Shown here piece by piece: positions 18,119-29,261 of a DNA stretch of 64,000 nt. The translations under genes were made by a program, and so were the position numbers. The notes under the pieces were generated by a model. That model saw nothing but the letters and a program-made list of their open reading frames with translations, did not search any database and had not been told where the DNA came from. The stretch's first letter is position 1. The number at the start of each line of letters is the position of its first letter. This DNA comes from Pollutimonas harenae (GTDB lineage Bacteria > Pseudomonadota > Gammaproteobacteria > Burkholderiales > Burkholderiaceae_B), in NCBI RefSeq assembly GCF_004153685.1, contig NZ_SDQD01000002.1, positions 806,001 through 870,000 of the forward strand, in the 5' to 3' direction.

Positions 18119-18571
18119 CTATTCTTCCAGTACCCGTATCGCGCACATGATTTTGGCTTCGGCAGCGACTTGTCCGTCGACGGTAGCGCAAGCCGTATAT
18201 TTGCAGATTGAACGGCTGATGCGATCAGCCGTTACTTCGAGCCGCAGTTGATCACCAGGAACAACAGGCCGGCGAAAACGCGCGCCATCGACACCTACCA
18301 GGTAGTAAGCAATCTTCTTGTCGGATGGATTGACGCCGCTGTCGTCCTCGAAAGAAAAAAGCGCTGCAGCCTGGGCCAGAGCTTCGATGATGAGCACGCC
18401 TGGCATGACTGGGTGATGTGGAAAATGGCCGGTAAAAAAAGGTTCGTTCATCGACACGTTTTTAATGGCCACGATGCTTTTACCAGGAACCATTTCCAGT
18501 ACGCGATCGACCAGGAGCATCGGGTGGCGATGCGGCAGCCTATCCATGATCTGTTTGATGTCGAGTTCCAT
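18119..18571 (-). CDS. fabZ: 3-hydroxyacyl-[acyl-carrier-protein] dehydratase
   Basis: A 150-residue hot-dog-fold dehydratase of fatty-acid elongation. [16 protein letters not shown] and the catalytic segment [20 protein letters not shown] (His 49 and Glu 63) are diagnostic. It draws on the same 3-hydroxyacyl-ACP pool as LpxA and LpxD, and its place between lpxD and lpxA reflects that balance. Confidence 0.97.
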   Translation of the reverse strand: MELDIKQIMDRLPHRHPMLLVDRVLEMVPGKSIVAIKNVSMNEPFFTGHFPHHPVMPGVLIIEALAQAAALFSFEDDSGVNPSDKKIAYYLVGVDGARFRRPVVPGDQLRLEVTADRISRSICKYTACATVDGQVAAEAKIMCAIRVLEE

Positions 18572-18614
18572 CTTCTTAAATCCTGCAAATAAATTCGTAC
18601 GATACGATTTTGGG

Positions 18615-19709
18615 TTACGATTCTTGCTTTTCGAGCGCCCTGATGCGGCGGCGCAAAGTAGCTAGCTGCGGCAGGACGGCCGCATTGCGTTGCCACTGAA
18701 TGTGTTCGGCATAAGGATAGACGCCGGTGTAGCGCCCCGGATGTGAAATGCTGGACGTGATGGCCGTACCGCCAGAAACATTGACGTCGTCGGCCAGATT
18801 CAGGTGCCCCGACAGCATTGCCGCTCCGCCTATGCTGCAGCGCTTTCCGATAATCGTCGAGCCGGCCACGCCTACGCAGGCCGCCATAGCGGTATGGTCA
18901 CCGATCTGACAGTTGTGGCCAATCATGATCTGGTTGTCGAGCTTGACGCCATTCCCTATGATTGTATTGTCGATGGCACCGCGATCCACGGTGGTGTTGG
19001 CTCCGATTTCAACGTCATTACCCAGAACCACGCCGCCGATCTGGGCGATTTTCGCCCAGGCACCGCTTTCCTGGCGTGGGTCTGGAGCGAAGCCAAAGCC
19101 GTCTGCACCCAGTACACAGCCTGAATGCAAAATGGCACGATCACCGACCACGACATGATGGTACAAGGTGACACGCCCATGCAGCAGGCAGTCGGCGCCT
19201 AGTATTGAATTGGCGCCAATAATACAGCCAGGCCCGAGGCGGGTACCCCGCCCTATTCGCACACCGTCTTCAATGACGCAATGCGGGCCTATGGCTACAC
19301 CTGGTTCGATCTGGGCTGTTGGCGCAATGACGGCGCTTTCATGTATGCCTGCGGGCAGGCTATTGATGCGGTGCCGGTCGAACCACTGCGCCAGCAAGGC
19401 GTACATCAGGTAGGGCTCGCTGCAAAGCACCGGCAAAAAAGTGTAGCTTTCTGCCTTCAGTGTTTCAAAGGCGGTCGGGGTCAGAATGACAACGGCTGCA
19501 CCTGACTGCGGTAACTGCGCTTGCATCCGCGGATTGGAAAGAAAGCTGATTTCGTCAGGGCCAGCGGAAAGCAAGGAACCCAGGCCCCGAATACGGGGCT
19601 GGACCTTATCCTTGGTTTCGACCGGTATGCAATCCAGGCCTGCGACATTCGCTTCAGCCAGCAGTGTTTGCAAGGTAGGCGCCTGTTCGGGCGCTAGCAA
19701 TACCGGCAT
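18615..19709 (-). CDS. lpxD: UDP-3-O-(3-hydroxyacyl)glucosamine N-acyltransferase
   Basis: A 364-residue left-handed beta-helix enzyme, the third step of lipid A synthesis. The N-terminal uridine-binding domain (about 1-110) is followed by hexapeptide repeats; [15 protein letters not shown] contains the catalytic histidine (about H265). [20 protein letters not shown] and [16 protein letters not shown] are conserved. It lies between skp (6 bases upstream) and fabZ. Confidence 0.97.
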   Translation of the reverse strand: MPVLLAPEQAPTLQTLLAEANVAGLDCIPVETKDKVQPRIRGLGSLLSAGPDEISFLSNPRMQAQLPQSGAAVVILTPTAFETLKAESYTFLPVLCSEPYLMYALLAQWFDRHRINSLPAGIHESAVIAPTAQIEPGVAIGPHCVIEDGVRIGRGTRLGPGCIIGANSILGADCLLHGRVTLYHHVVVGDRAILHSGCVLGADGFGFAPDPRQESGAWAKIAQIGGVVLGNDVEIGANTTVDRGAIDNTIIGNGVKLDNQIMIGHNCQIGDHTAMAACVGVAGSTIIGKRCSIGGAAMLSGHLNLADDVNVSGGTAITSSISHPGRYTGVYPYAEHIQWQRNAAVLPQLATLRRRIRALEKQES

Positions 19710-19715
19710 TTTGTA

Positions 19716-20279
19716 TTAGCCGCCGAGTGCTTTCATGACCTGGTCGGTGATGTCGATTCGTGGACTGACGGTAACGGCATCTTGAATGATCAGATCGTAG
19801 TTTTGTTGCTCGGCAATTTGTTTGATGGCCGCATCGGCCTTTTCGACAATACCCGAGAACTCTTCGTTACGGCGACGATTGAAGTCTTCCTGGAACTCGC
19901 GGCGCTTGCGCTGCAAGTCGGAATCGAGGTCGGCCAGACTGCGCTGGCGCTTGATACGCTCGGATTCGGACAATACGGGAGCGTCTTTGTCGAATTTTTG
20001 AGCTTCACTGCGCAAACGGTTGGCCAGGCTTTGCAGCTCGGTGTCGCGTTTCTTGAATTCGGCCTCGATCTTGGCCTGCGCTGCCTTGGCAGGCTTGGAG
20101 TCACGCAGAATGCGTTCGGTGCTCACGAAGCCTATTTTGGTTGCCTGAGCCTGGGCCGCTACGGGAACGGCCATCATGGCCCCACCCATGCCCAGTACAG
20201 CAGCAAATGCTAAAGCGCGATTAGCCTGGCCGATGCCACGGCTTAGAGCGGAAAGTTTTAATGCGAATTGAGACTTCAT
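19716..20279 (-). CDS. skp: Periplasmic chaperone Skp/OmpH
   Basis: A 187-residue secreted protein. The signal peptide is long: a basic start, then a hydrophobic stretch near residues 23-40 ending in VAAQAQA. The mature part begins KIGFVSTERILRDSKPAKAAQ, typical of Skp, followed by a long charged coiled coil (about 70-150) forming the tentacles. It holds unfolded outer-membrane proteins in the periplasm for BamA, whose gene is directly upstream. Confidence 0.93.
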   Translation of the reverse strand: MKSQFALKLSALSRGIGQANRALAFAAVLGMGGAMMAVPVAAQAQATKIGFVSTERILRDSKPAKAAQAKIEAEFKKRDTELQSLANRLRSEAQKFDKDAPVLSESERIKRQRSLADLDSDLQRKRREFQEDFNRRRNEEFSGIVEKADAAIKQIAEQQNYDLIIQDAVTVSPRIDITDQVMKALGG

Positions 20280-20341
20280 GAAGAATCTACCTTGCGAAAG
20301 AGCAGAGATAAAAGAGTTATTGTGCCATTAAATGGCGTGTA

Positions 20342-22678
20342 TCAAAAACCGGTACCGATCTGGAACTGGAATGATTGCTTGTCGTCGCCTGGTTTGGCGT
20401 TCAGGGCCCGGCCGTAAGACAGCTGCAATGGGCCCAGCGGCGATTGCCATGACAAGCCGATACCAGCCGAGTATTTCCAGCCGCAAGGATCTTCGACTTC
20501 GTTGTCGATACCTTGAGCACAACCGCCATCGGTATTGGCCACTTGCCCTGCATCGGCAAACAGGAACCAGCGCAGAGTGCGGTCGCGGGTAGCACCCGGG
20601 AACGGGAGATAGAGCTGAACATTGGCTGCAAGGCGTCGCGAGCCGCCCAGGTAGTCGTTGGTGAGCGAATCGCGCGGGCCCAGCGATGCGCCTTCGTAGC
20701 CACGCACCGAGCCTATGCCACCACCGTAGACATTCTTGATGACCGGGAAGGCCTTGTCACTGTAACTCTTGCCCCAATCGACCAGACCATTGAATGCCAG
20801 CGTGTAGGCGCGGCCTAAAGGCAGGTAATACTGCTGTTGGGCGCTAAGCATGTAATAGCGCAAATCCATGGTGGACACATCACCCGACAGGCGTGTATAG
20901 CTGCCTTTGGTTGGTGCGATAGCGCTGTCGCGGGTGTCTTTGGACCAGCCTATGTTGAAAATGACGGAATTGGTTTTTTCGCCGTATTCGTCGACAAAAT
21001 CACGATAAGCTTGCGGTGCACTTTCCCGAAAATCGCTGATCTCGTTATGTTCGAAGCTGACGCCCGCGAAAACGCGGTCGTACTCGGAGATGGGCACACC
21101 AAAATTAAGGCCTGCGCCCAACGCCGTGACACGGTAGTCGCCGGTAGCATTGCTGTTTTCGTAAGGTGTCGTCCGGCGATAGTACAAGGATGTGGTCTTA
21201 CTGATGCCGTCTTGCGTCCAGTACGGATTTGTATGCGAAATGACTGCTGCCCGGTTCGTCTTGCTGGTATTTACCTGCAAGGACAAGGTATTGCCGCTAC
21301 CGAAGATGTTGTCCTGACTGATGCCTGCCGACAGGATCACTTTGTCGGTCGAGCCGTAGCCCACACCCAGGTTGATCAGGCCGGTGGGTTTTTCCTTGAC
21401 GTCGACATTGACGTCGATTTGATCGGGCGAACCAGCCACTGGCGTGGTGTGTACATCGACCTCGTTGAAGTAGCCCAGGCGGTCGATGCGGTCGCGTGAG
21501 GATTTGATGCTGTTGGAGTCGTACCAGGCCGCTTCCTGCTGCCGCATTTCGCGCCGAATGACTTCGTCACGGGTGCGGGTGTTACCGCCAATCTGGATGC
21601 GGCGTACATAAACACGGCGACCTGGATCGACATAAAAGGTCAGGTCGGTTTCTTGCGCTTCGCGGTCAAGCACAGGATTGGGGTTGACGTTGGCAAATGC
21701 ATAACCCAGGCTGCCTAGGTAGTCAGTGATTGCCTTGGCCGTTGCGTTGGTTTTGGCTGCCGAGAACGTTTCGCCTTCTTCGATTTGAACCAAAGGTTGT
21801 ATTTGCTCGTCGAGCCCGATCAGGTCGCCGGCCAGCTTTACGCTGCGCACGGTATAAGGCTGCCCTTCGTGTACGGTAAGGTTGATGAAAATGCTTTCAC
21901 GGTCAGGCGAAATGGAGACTTGCGGCGGTTCGGCTGAATATTCGAGATAGCCGCGGTCGAGGTAGTAGGAGCGTATCCGCTCGACATCGCCTTCGAGCTT
22001 TTCACGCGAATATTTGTCAGTGCCGGTATACCAGGTCATCATGCCCGATGTGGTGAGTTCCATTTCGTCGAGCAGCGTACCTTCTGAAAAAGCCTCGTTG
22101 CCGACAATATGGATTTCACTGATCTTGGCCAGGTCGCCTTCGAAGACATCGAAGCTGATACCTACGCGGTTGCGCGGCAGCGGCGTAATGATGGGGTTGA
22201 TCTCTACCCCATATTTGCCTTTGGACAGATACTGCTGCTTCAGTTCGAACTCGGCACGCTCGAGCATGGAACGGTCGAATACACGCCCTTGCCCAAAGCC
22301 TACCTGCGCCAAAGACTTGGTAATAGACGGAGCATCGAATTCGCGCATGCCATTAAAGGAAACCGATGCAATAGTTGGCCGCTCGTCGACTGTGACCACC
22401 AACACGTCGTTGGTGGTATCGATTTTTACGTCGCTGAAAAAGCCCGTGGAATAAAGCCGCTGTATGGCTTCCGATGCCTGTTCTTCGGTGAATTCTTCAC
22501 CCACTTTGACCGGCAGGTAGCTGAATACCGTACCAGCATCGACCCTTTGTATGCCATTGACCTGAATATCACGCACCACAAAGGGCGTAAATGCACTGGC
22601 AATACTCGGAACAAGCAAAGCAGCCAGCAAGGCAGGCAATGCGCGTTTGGAAAAGAAAGATTTCCGGCTAAACGACAT
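20342..22678 (-). CDS. bamA: Outer-membrane protein assembly factor BamA
   Basis: A 778-residue Omp85 protein. After a signal peptide (to about residue 28, ASAFTPF) come five POTRA domains; the first begins VVRDIQVNGIQRVDAGTVFSYL. The C-terminal half is the 16-strand barrel, with VRGYEGASLGPRD matching the conserved VRGF motif of loop 6, and the last residues QFQIGTGF end in the required phenylalanine. It inserts beta-barrel proteins into the outer membrane. Neighbours rseP and skp are its usual partners. Confidence 0.97.
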   Translation of the reverse strand: MSFSRKSFFSKRALPALLAALLVPSIASAFTPFVVRDIQVNGIQRVDAGTVFSYLPVKVGEEFTEEQASEAIQRLYSTGFFSDVKIDTTNDVLVVTVDERPTIASVSFNGMREFDAPSITKSLAQVGFGQGRVFDRSMLERAEFELKQQYLSKGKYGVEINPIITPLPRNRVGISFDVFEGDLAKISEIHIVGNEAFSEGTLLDEMELTTSGMMTWYTGTDKYSREKLEGDVERIRSYYLDRGYLEYSAEPPQVSISPDRESIFINLTVHEGQPYTVRSVKLAGDLIGLDEQIQPLVQIEEGETFSAAKTNATAKAITDYLGSLGYAFANVNPNPVLDREAQETDLTFYVDPGRRVYVRRIQIGGNTRTRDEVIRREMRQQEAAWYDSNSIKSSRDRIDRLGYFNEVDVHTTPVAGSPDQIDVNVDVKEKPTGLINLGVGYGSTDKVILSAGISQDNIFGSGNTLSLQVNTSKTNRAAVISHTNPYWTQDGISKTTSLYYRRTTPYENSNATGDYRVTALGAGLNFGVPISEYDRVFAGVSFEHNEISDFRESAPQAYRDFVDEYGEKTNSVIFNIGWSKDTRDSAIAPTKGSYTRLSGDVSTMDLRYYMLSAQQQYYLPLGRAYTLAFNGLVDWGKSYSDKAFPVIKNVYGGGIGSVRGYEGASLGPRDSLTNDYLGGSRRLAANVQLYLPFPGATRDRTLRWFLFADAGQVANTDGGCAQGIDNEVEDPCGWKYSAGIGLSWQSPLGPLQLSYGRALNAKPGDDKQSFQFQIGTGF

Positions 22679-22731
22679 CCTGGTACATCCTTGGACGAAT
22701 AAGTGGTGGAAGATTGTAAGGCAGAAAGCCG

Positions 22732-24066
22732 CTAACTGAAAAGGCGAGCAAAATCATTGAAAAAAGCCAGACTCATTAAGGCGGCCAATAAACCCAAACC
22801 TATACGTTGGCCATTTTCATGCCATTTTTCGGGTATTGGACGACCGCGGACAGCCTCAAGCACGTAATACATTAAATGCCCGCCATCAAGCATGGGTATA
22901 GGCAGCAAATTTAACACGCCGATACTAACACTTATAAGTGCAAGAAACCCTATGTAGGCGGCAAAGCCGATACGCGCCGTTTGTCCGGCGTAATCTGCAA
23001 TTGTGACAGGACCGCTGATATTGCGCAGGGAAACGTCGCCCACTACCATGCGGCCCATCATTTTCAGAGAGAACCAGACGGTATCAATGGTACGTGACAC
23101 ACCACGGCTCAGGCTGTCAAACAAGCCGTAGCGCACCAGGACCATGGGAAAGTCGGCGCCCAGCATGACGCCTATGCGGCCTATGGTCTGGCCATCAGGT
23201 CCGGCCTGGCCTCGAGGCACCACAGTCAGTGTCGTCGTCGCGCCGTTACGCAACACCGTAATGGGCAAAGGTTGGTCAGGATGCTTCTTGACCTCTTCCA
23301 CCATCGCACTGGCCGTAGGCTGGTCAAGCTCACCTACCCTCGTAACGATGTCTCCGGGCGCCAATCCGGCCTGCTCACCGGGTTCGCCTGAGTTGACTGC
23401 AGTTACCTTCGGCTGGGGAATCGCCAATGTCAAGCCCGCCTCGGCCATCAAGTCAACGCCGTCGGCCCCTACCTCGCCCGGTACGAACTGAAGCAAGCGC
23501 TCGCGCTGCGAGCCATTGGCCGTATCAACCTGCAACTGAGCCTGTCCTCCGCTGGTCATCACATCAAGCAGTTGCCAGCGGGCTTCGTTCCAGGACTGTA
23601 CGGGCTGCTGATTGACCGCGGTAATACGATCCCCTTCTTGAATTCCGGCTTGTGCGGCCAGGCTGCTGGTTGGCGGAGCGGCCAGGATGGCAGCCGGCTC
23701 GCTGGTCCCGGCAAGATTCAGTGCGGTGTACAGCAGTGCCGCCAACACCAGATTGGCTACCGGACCCGCCAGCACGATGGCACTGCGCTGCTTCAAGCTT
23801 TTGTGATTGAAGGCTTGCCCGGCGATCGCCGGGTCATCGCCTGGCTCCGGATCATCGAGCATCTTCACGTAACCGCCCAGAGGTATGGCTGACAAGGCCC
23901 ATTCGGTGCCATGACGATCCGTACGGCGCACCAGCACCTTGCCAAAACCAACTGAGAACCGCAGAATGCGTACGCCGCAAAGCCGCGCAACCCAGTAATG
24001 CCCCAACTCGTGAAACGTAATCAGTACGCCCAGCGCAACGGCAAAGGCAAGCAAAGTGAAAAGCAT
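22732..24066 (-). CDS. rseP: Site-2 zinc metalloprotease RseP
   Basis: A 444-residue intramembrane protease. The zinc motif HELGH lies in the first membrane segment (H19, E20, H23) and the third ligand region is NLLPIPMLDGGHL near residue 395. Two PDZ domains lie between, and four membrane segments are visible. RseP performs the second cut of anti-sigma factor RseA and also clears signal peptides. It lies between dxr and bamA as in most proteobacteria. Confidence 0.96.
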   Translation of the reverse strand: MLFTLLAFAVALGVLITFHELGHYWVARLCGVRILRFSVGFGKVLVRRTDRHGTEWALSAIPLGGYVKMLDDPEPGDDPAIAGQAFNHKSLKQRSAIVLAGPVANLVLAALLYTALNLAGTSEPAAILAAPPTSSLAAQAGIQEGDRITAVNQQPVQSWNEARWQLLDVMTSGGQAQLQVDTANGSQRERLLQFVPGEVGADGVDLMAEAGLTLAIPQPKVTAVNSGEPGEQAGLAPGDIVTRVGELDQPTASAMVEEVKKHPDQPLPITVLRNGATTTLTVVPRGQAGPDGQTIGRIGVMLGADFPMVLVRYGLFDSLSRGVSRTIDTVWFSLKMMGRMVVGDVSLRNISGPVTIADYAGQTARIGFAAYIGFLALISVSIGVLNLLPIPMLDGGHLMYYVLEAVRGRPIPEKWHENGQRIGLGLLAALMSLAFFNDFARLFS

Positions 24067-24111
24067 GGAATTCCTGGTGAAACTGGCGTGGCAGCCCTGT
24101 AAGTAGTAGCG

Positions 24112-25314
24112 TCAGGTCTTGAGCAGGCAAAGCTCGTTGGCAATGTCCCGCGTGCGTGCATCCAGCGCCAAAACATCGTCGAGAGAGTCCAGGGCCGTAT
24201 AGGGAAGACCGGTAATCCGCTCTAGACAGGTTTCGATGACTGGGGCGATTTCAGTATAGCGAATTTGCTGTTTCAGAAAACGATCTACGGCGATCTCGTT
24301 TGCAGCATTCAATGCAACACAAGCCGCCTGCCCCGTCTTGAGGGCATCGAACGAGAGCCGCAGACAAGGAAAACGTTCGAAATTGGGCTCCTCGAAGTCC
24401 AGCCGGCCCAGGGTGGTCAATTCCAACAAACCCACTCCACTGGATATGCGCTCGGGAAAGCCCAATCCGTAGGCAATGGGAGTGCGCATGTCGGGTTGTC
24501 CGAGCTGAGCCAATATTGAACCGTCTTCGTACTCGACCATGGAATGCACCATGCTTTGAGGATGAATCACGACTTGTATGCGCTGAACCGGCATCGCAAA
24601 CAGCCAGTGGGCCTCGATGACCTCCAGGCCTTTATTGAGCATGGTGGCGGAATCAACAGAAATCTTGCGGCCCATGCTCCAGTTGGGGTGCGCACAGGCC
24701 TGATCGGGCGTAACACCCGCCAGCTTATCCAGGGCGGTCGTACGGAAAGGCCCACCGGATGCCGTCAACAGCAAGCGCCTGACTCCCGCCGCCGGCTGGG
24801 TGGGGGCTGTTGCCCTGCCCGTTTGCGGCATGCATTGAAAAATAGCATTGTGCTCGCTGTCGATAGGAAGCAGTTCGGCCCCATTTTCCCGCACCGTACG
24901 CATGAACAGGCCACCCGCCGCCACCAACGCCTCTTTATTGGCCAGCAACACCCGCTTGCCGGCCTGGGCGGCAGCCAAAGCTGAAGGCAGGCCGGCTGCA
25001 CCTACGATGGCTGCCATCACAGTGGTGACTTCGGCGTCGAGTACTGTATCGACCAGCGCCTGGGCACCGATCCGGATTTCGGGACCTGCGCCACCACCGG
25101 CCCAGGCCTGCCGAAAGCGTGTGCGTGCCTGTTCGGTAGGCACCACAACAACTTTGGCTTTGGTTACCAGGGCTTGCTCGGCAAGCTCTTCTATGCGGCT
25201 GTACGCACTCAATGCGTACACTGCCATGGTCTCCGGATGGCGCAGCACCACGTCCAGCGTGCTTTCGCCGATTGAGCCCGTAGACCCCAGCACGCATAGC
25301 TGTTGAAATTTCAT
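24112..25314 (-). CDS. dxr: 1-deoxy-D-xylulose 5-phosphate reductoisomerase
   Basis: A 400-residue NADPH-dependent enzyme of the non-mevalonate isoprenoid pathway. The N-terminus [17 protein letters not shown] is the NADPH motif; [29 protein letters not shown] and [21 protein letters not shown] are the conserved active-site blocks. The ATG overlaps the cdsA stop by four bases (25311-25314). A short Pro/Thr/Gln-rich stretch precedes the LLLTASGG motif. Confidence 0.97.
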   Translation of the reverse strand: MKFQQLCVLGSTGSIGESTLDVVLRHPETMAVYALSAYSRIEELAEQALVTKAKVVVVPTEQARTRFRQAWAGGGAGPEIRIGAQALVDTVLDAEVTTVMAAIVGAAGLPSALAAAQAGKRVLLANKEALVAAGGLFMRTVRENGAELLPIDSEHNAIFQCMPQTGRATAPTQPAAGVRRLLLTASGGPFRTTALDKLAGVTPDQACAHPNWSMGRKISVDSATMLNKGLEVIEAHWLFAMPVQRIQVVIHPQSMVHSMVEYEDGSILAQLGQPDMRTPIAYGLGFPERISSGVGLLELTTLGRLDFEEPNFERFPCLRLSFDALKTGQAACVALNAANEIAVDRFLKQQIRYTEIAPVIETCLERITGLPYTALDSLDDVLALDARTRDIANELCLLKT

Positions 25315-26174
25315 GGGTTCCAGACTCCGGTGATGAGCAAGGCTATTGGTGCGACAGGCAGCAAGGCGTCAATGCGATCATATACCCCACCATGGCCAGG
25401 TAGAAGCTGGCTGGAATCCTTGACGCCCGCCCGGCGCTTGAGCAAGGATTCGAACAAGTCACCAATAATTGATAGCGCCGCAAGAAAAATGGCAATGAGC
25501 GCGACGATCCACCAGGGCCACCGCTGCACCAGGACATCGCCAAAACTGCCTGGCCAGTATGCACTAAGCAGGACCCAGGCCGTAGCGGCCAACACTCCGC
25601 CCATCGCGCCTTCCCAGGTTTTGCCGGGACTGACGCGAGGTGCCAGCTTGTGCCGGCCAAATGCCTTGCCGGTAAAGTAGGCAGCAATATCGGCGAACCA
25701 GATAAGAGCCATCAAAGACACCAGAAACCAGGCGCCGCGCTGAACAAACATCTGAGTCAGGGACAGCCATACCGCCAATATGGCGGCAATGCCGAACAGA
25801 CTGAGCCACCATGCGCCTGTGCGCCGTTGCGCCTGCCCCTGAAACACCAGCACCGTGGCAAACACCACCCACATCAGCGCCACAATCGGCAATAACTGCT
25901 GATTCAGGACAGCCTGCATTTGCATGGCCCAGTCAGCGGGCGACGAGGCCAGCCATTGCGAAGCCAGCACCAGCATGCCGGCGCCGCTCAGTACTGCAAG
26001 AATGAGTGGCCAGGCGCTGTTTTGATGTGGCCAGGTCAGACGCAACCATTCCCACAGACCACAGACGGCTGCCAATGTAAGAAGCAGGATTAAAGGCCAG
26101 GGGCTAGGCACCAGCAAAGCGCCGAGCAATACTGCGAGCAGTACCACTGCTGTCACGACACGCTGCTTCAACAT
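25311..26174 (-). CDS. cdsA: Phosphatidate cytidylyltransferase
   Basis: A 287-residue multi-pass membrane enzyme making CDP-diacylglycerol from phosphatidate and CTP. About eight hydrophobic segments are visible. The family signature is near the C-terminus: [20 protein letters not shown] with [11 protein letters not shown]. It is translationally coupled to dxr by an ATGA overlap and follows uppS by 24 bases. Confidence 0.96.
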   Translation of the reverse strand: MLKQRVVTAVVLLAVLLGALLVPSPWPLILLLTLAAVCGLWEWLRLTWPHQNSAWPLILAVLSGAGMLVLASQWLASSPADWAMQMQAVLNQQLLPIVALMWVVFATVLVFQGQAQRRTGAWWLSLFGIAAILAVWLSLTQMFVQRGAWFLVSLMALIWFADIAAYFTGKAFGRHKLAPRVSPGKTWEGAMGGVLAATAWVLLSAYWPGSFGDVLVQRWPWWIVALIAIFLAALSIIGDLFESLLKRRAGVKDSSQLLPGHGGVYDRIDALLPVAPIALLITGVWNP

Positions 26175-26198
26175 ATAAGGACGCCCTCCTGTTCTGGC

Positions 26199-26951
26199 TC
26201 AGTTGGAAAGCTGGGCGCTAGTGCGTCCGAAACGTCTTTCCCTGGACCGGTACCATGCAAACGCGGCATCGATCTCTTGGGCACCGAAGTCGGGCCAATA
26301 GTCATCGGAAAAATATAGTTCAGTATAGGCCAGCTGCCAGATCAGGAAATTGGAAATGCGCTGCTCGCCACCCGTGCGTATGAATAAGTCGGGCTCGGGC
26401 GCATAAGCCATGGATAAGTATTGCGTGAGCTGGCTTTCGTCTATGGGCTGAGTGCTATTGGCAAGCTCGGGCTGTGCCGCCAGTAATTTGCGCAAGGCTT
26501 GCAGTATGTCCCAACGGCCACCGTAATTGGCAGCAATCGTCAGGTGCAAGGCATCGTTTGCTGCGGTGCGTGCCTGGGCTTCGTGGATCATTTCCTGCAA
26601 ACGGGGTTCGAAAGCCGACAGATCGCCGACAATGTGCAACCTGACTCCTTGCTTTTCAAGTTTGCCCACCTGCTTTTCGAGCGTCTGCATGAAAAGCCGC
26701 ATCAGGACGGACACTTCTTCTTTGGGCCGACGCCAGTTTTCGGAGCTGAAGGCGAAAAGCGTCAGGTACTTGACCCCGCGATCCCCGCAGGCTTCGACGA
26801 CCCTGCGCACCGCCTGCACGCCACGCATGTGACCGGCGGTACGAGGGAGAAAGCGCTTGGTAGCCCAACGCCCGTTGCCATCCATGATAATGGCCACATG
26901 CCGCGGGATGTCAGTGCTGTCCGGAATGGACAGGGTTGAGCTGCTTAGCAT
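26199..26951 (-). CDS. uppS: Undecaprenyl pyrophosphate synthase (cis-prenyltransferase)
   Basis: A 250-residue enzyme that condenses isopentenyl diphosphates to the C55 lipid carrier for peptidoglycan and O-antigen. The catalytic motif is [10 protein letters not shown] with Asp at about 24, followed by [21 protein letters not shown] and the C-terminal [20 protein letters not shown]. The ATG at 26949-26951 gives a normal N-terminus; a GTG eight codons upstream is an alternative, and neither has a clear ribosome-binding site. Confidence 0.95.
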   Translation of the reverse strand: MLSSSTLSIPDSTDIPRHVAIIMDGNGRWATKRFLPRTAGHMRGVQAVRRVVEACGDRGVKYLTLFAFSSENWRRPKEEVSVLMRLFMQTLEKQVGKLEKQGVRLHIVGDLSAFEPRLQEMIHEAQARTAANDALHLTIAANYGGRWDILQALRKLLAAQPELANSTQPIDESQLTQYLSMAYAPEPDLFIRTGGEQRISNFLIWQLAYTELYFSDDYWPDFGAQEIDAAFAWYRSRERRFGRTSAQLSN

Positions 26952-26983
26952 GTAAAGAGTATCCGAAGCGCGCACACTGACGG

Positions 26984-27544
26984 TTAAACCGTCATGATCT
27001 CGGCTTCTTTCTGTGTAACAAGCTTATCAATTTCGGCAACATGCTTGTCGGTGAGCTTTTGCACCTCGTCTTGCATGCGGCGCTCATCGTCTTCAGAGAT
27101 TTCTTTATCTTTAACCAGTTTCTTCAACGTATCGTTCGCATCGCGACGCAAGTTACGCACCGCGATTTTTGCATCTTCGCCTTCTGTACGCACTACTTTG
27201 GTTAGGTCGCGGCGGCGTTCTTCGGTCAGAGCCGGCATAGGAACGCGTATGCTATCACCCATGGCAATGGGGTTCAGGCCAAGGTCAGAATCGCGTATGG
27301 CTTTTTCAACAGGGCCAGCCATGTTTTTTTCCCATACCTGAACACTGATGGTGCGTGCATCGACCAGGTTGATATTGGCGACCTGGCTGACCGGCACGGG
27401 TGAACCGTAGTATTCGACCTGAACGTGATCCAGGATCCCGGCATGAGCACGGCCTGTGCGAATCTTCGACAAGCCGACTTTGAGCGTTTCGATGGATTTG
27501 CCCATGCGCGACTCTGCCGACTGTTTGACCTCTGAAAGACTCAT
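26984..27544 (-). CDS. frr: Ribosome recycling factor
   Basis: A 186-residue RRF that, with EF-G, splits the post-termination ribosome. [20 protein letters not shown], then [35 protein letters not shown] and [10 protein letters not shown] are conserved in order across the family. Length is exactly typical. It lies between pyrH and uppS. A short dyad, GACGG-...-CCGTC (26979-26993), spans its stop codon. Confidence 0.97.
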   Translation of the reverse strand: MSLSEVKQSAESRMGKSIETLKVGLSKIRTGRAHAGILDHVQVEYYGSPVPVSQVANINLVDARTISVQVWEKNMAGPVEKAIRDSDLGLNPIAMGDSIRVPMPALTEERRRDLTKVVRTEGEDAKIAVRNLRRDANDTLKKLVKDKEISEDDERRMQDEVQKLTDKHVAEIDKLVTQKEAEIMTV

Positions 27545-27557
27545 TACTATTCCTTTA

Positions 27558-28274
27558 TCAAACGTGCACTAGCGTGCCTTCGTCTTCGCCCAATACGGCC
27601 CGCTTCAGGGCCCCGGACTTATTGATGGAGAATACCTTGATGGGCAGCTTTTGGTCACGGCATAAGGCAAAAGCCGTTGCATCCATGACTTCGAGGCGAC
27701 GCACAATTGCTTCGTCAAAGCTGATGCGCGCATAGCGGGTGGCATCAGGGTCCTTGTTGGGATCGGCACTATAAATGCCATCCACCTTTGTGGCTTTCAG
27801 GACGATTTCTGCGCCAATTTCCGCGCCACGCAAGGCAGCTGCCGTATCAGTGGTAAAGAAGGGGTTGCCGGTACCCGCTGCAAATATAACCACCTTGCCT
27901 TCTTCGAGATAACGCAAGGCTTTGGGACGGATATAGGGTTCGACGACCTGATCGAGATTCAGAGCCGATTGTACTCGCGCATCGACCCCGCGGTTCTTGA
28001 GGGCGTCTTGTAGCGCCAGCGCGTTCATGACGGTGGCCATCATGCCCATATAGTCGGCGGTGGCACGATCCATGCCTTGCGCACCAGGCGCCACACCGCG
28101 GAAAATATTGCCGCCACCAATCACTATGGCCAACTCGACCCCCAGTGCTGCGACTTCGGCAATTTCTTCAGTCATGCGCTGTATGGTGGCGCGATTGATC
28201 CCAAAAGCGTCTTCTCCCATCAGCGCTTCGCCGGACAGTTTGAGAAGAACACGCTTGTACGATCGGGTGGTCAT
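27558..28274 (-). CDS. pyrH: UMP kinase
   Basis: A 238-residue bacterial hexameric UMP kinase of the amino-acid kinase fold. Conserved blocks are [15 protein letters not shown] at the N-terminus, [27 protein letters not shown], and [15 protein letters not shown]. The start MTTRSYKR was preferred over an upstream in-frame codon. It phosphorylates UMP to UDP and lies between tsf and frr as usual, separated from tsf by a 93-base gap with a terminator-like hairpin. Confidence 0.97.
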   Translation of the reverse strand: MTTRSYKRVLLKLSGEALMGEDAFGINRATIQRMTEEIAEVAALGVELAIVIGGGNIFRGVAPGAQGMDRATADYMGMMATVMNALALQDALKNRGVDARVQSALNLDQVVEPYIRPKALRYLEEGKVVIFAAGTGNPFFTTDTAAALRGAEIGAEIVLKATKVDGIYSADPNKDPDATRYARISFDEAIVRRLEVMDATAFALCRDQKLPIKVFSINKSGALKRAVLGEDEGTLVHV

Positions 28275-28319
28275 AGGTAGTTTCCCAAGTAAACAATCCA
28301 ACGAAAGTGTAAGCCAGAG

Positions 28320-28353
28320 TCGGGCCTTCGTGACAACGAAAGCCCGATTTTTT
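28320..28353 (+). terminator. Hairpin with T-tract facing against the tsf-pyrH operon
   Basis: TCGGGC-c-TTCGT (28320-28331) pairs with ACGAA-a-GCCCGA (28336-28347), leaving a 4-base loop, followed by six T on the + strand (28348-28353). The genes here run on the other strand, so as an intrinsic terminator it would act on antisense transcripts. In the tsf-pyrH mRNA it would be a stable hairpin preceded by A residues. Confidence 0.6.
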
Positions 28354-28367
28354 CGCTTGATGCGATA

Positions 28368-29246
28368 CTAAGCGTTACCAGCTGCAGCTGCGGCAACTTC
28401 CGCAGCGAAGTCTTCAGACTTCTTCTCGATGCCTTCGCCTACGACATACAAGGCGTAGCGGGAAATGCTTGCGCCCTTTTCCTTAAGCATTTGCTCAACC
28501 GTTTGCTTGTCATTCTTGACAAAAGGCTGGGACAGCAAAGTTACTTCTTTCAGGAATTTCTGCACAGAGCCTTCGACCATTTTGGTCACGATCTCGGCGG
28601 GCTTGCCCGACTCAGCTGCCTTTTGCTCTGCAACAGAGCGTTCGGCGGCGATGGCTTCAGCGGAAACGCCGTTGGCATCGAGAGCCTTGGGTTTGGTAGC
28701 CGCGATGTGCATGGCCACGTCTTTGCCAGTTTCTTCGGGGCCCGAGAAGTCGACCAACACGCCAATTTTGCCGCCATGGATATAGCTGGCCAGCTGATTG
28801 GCGGTCTCGTAGCGTTCGAAACGGCGCACGCTCATGTTTTCACCGATCTTGCCGATCAGTGCCGCACGTGTGCTTTCTACCGTGCCATCACCCATGGGCA
28901 GCTCGCCCAGAGCGGCCACGTCGGCAGGATTCTTTTCAGTAACCAGCTCGGCCAATTGGCTGATGAAACCGATGAAGTCATCATTTTTGGCCACGAAGTC
29001 GGTTTCGCAGTTGACTTCAATGACGGCACCACGCTTGCCATCGGCAGCGATGTGCAGGCCAATGAGGCCTTCGGCGGTAACGCGCGCAGCGGCTTTGCTG
29101 GCCTTGCTACCTAGTTTTATGCGGAGAATTTCTTCGGCACGAGCCAGGTCGCCCTCGGCTTCTGTCAGCGCCTTTTTGCACTCCATCATGGGGGCGTCGG
29201 TTTTCTCGCGCAATTCTTTAACCATGGATGCGGTAATTTGAGCCAC
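28368..29246 (-). CDS. tsf: Translation elongation factor Ts
   Basis: A 292-residue EF-Ts, the nucleotide exchange factor of EF-Tu. The N-terminal module [27 protein letters not shown] and the following [15 protein letters not shown] are characteristic; [11 protein letters not shown] and [10 protein letters not shown] mark the core domain. It follows rpsB, as in almost all bacteria, after a 118-base gap with three stem-loops. Confidence 0.97.
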   Translation of the reverse strand: MAQITASMVKELREKTDAPMMECKKALTEAEGDLARAEEILRIKLGSKASKAAARVTAEGLIGLHIAADGKRGAVIEVNCETDFVAKNDDFIGFISQLAELVTEKNPADVAALGELPMGDGTVESTRAALIGKIGENMSVRRFERYETANQLASYIHGGKIGVLVDFSGPEETGKDVAMHIAATKPKALDANGVSAEAIAAERSVAEQKAAESGKPAEIVTKMVEGSVQKFLKEVTLLSQPFVKNDKQTVEQMLKEKGASISRYALYVVGEGIEKKSEDFAAEVAAAAAGNA

Positions 29247-29261
29247 TATTTTCTCCAGTTA

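Noticed and set aside
26979-26993. Palindrome over the frr stop codon
   Set aside because: It is 7+1+7 bases, lacks a T-tract, and the operon continues into uppS. It may be chance.
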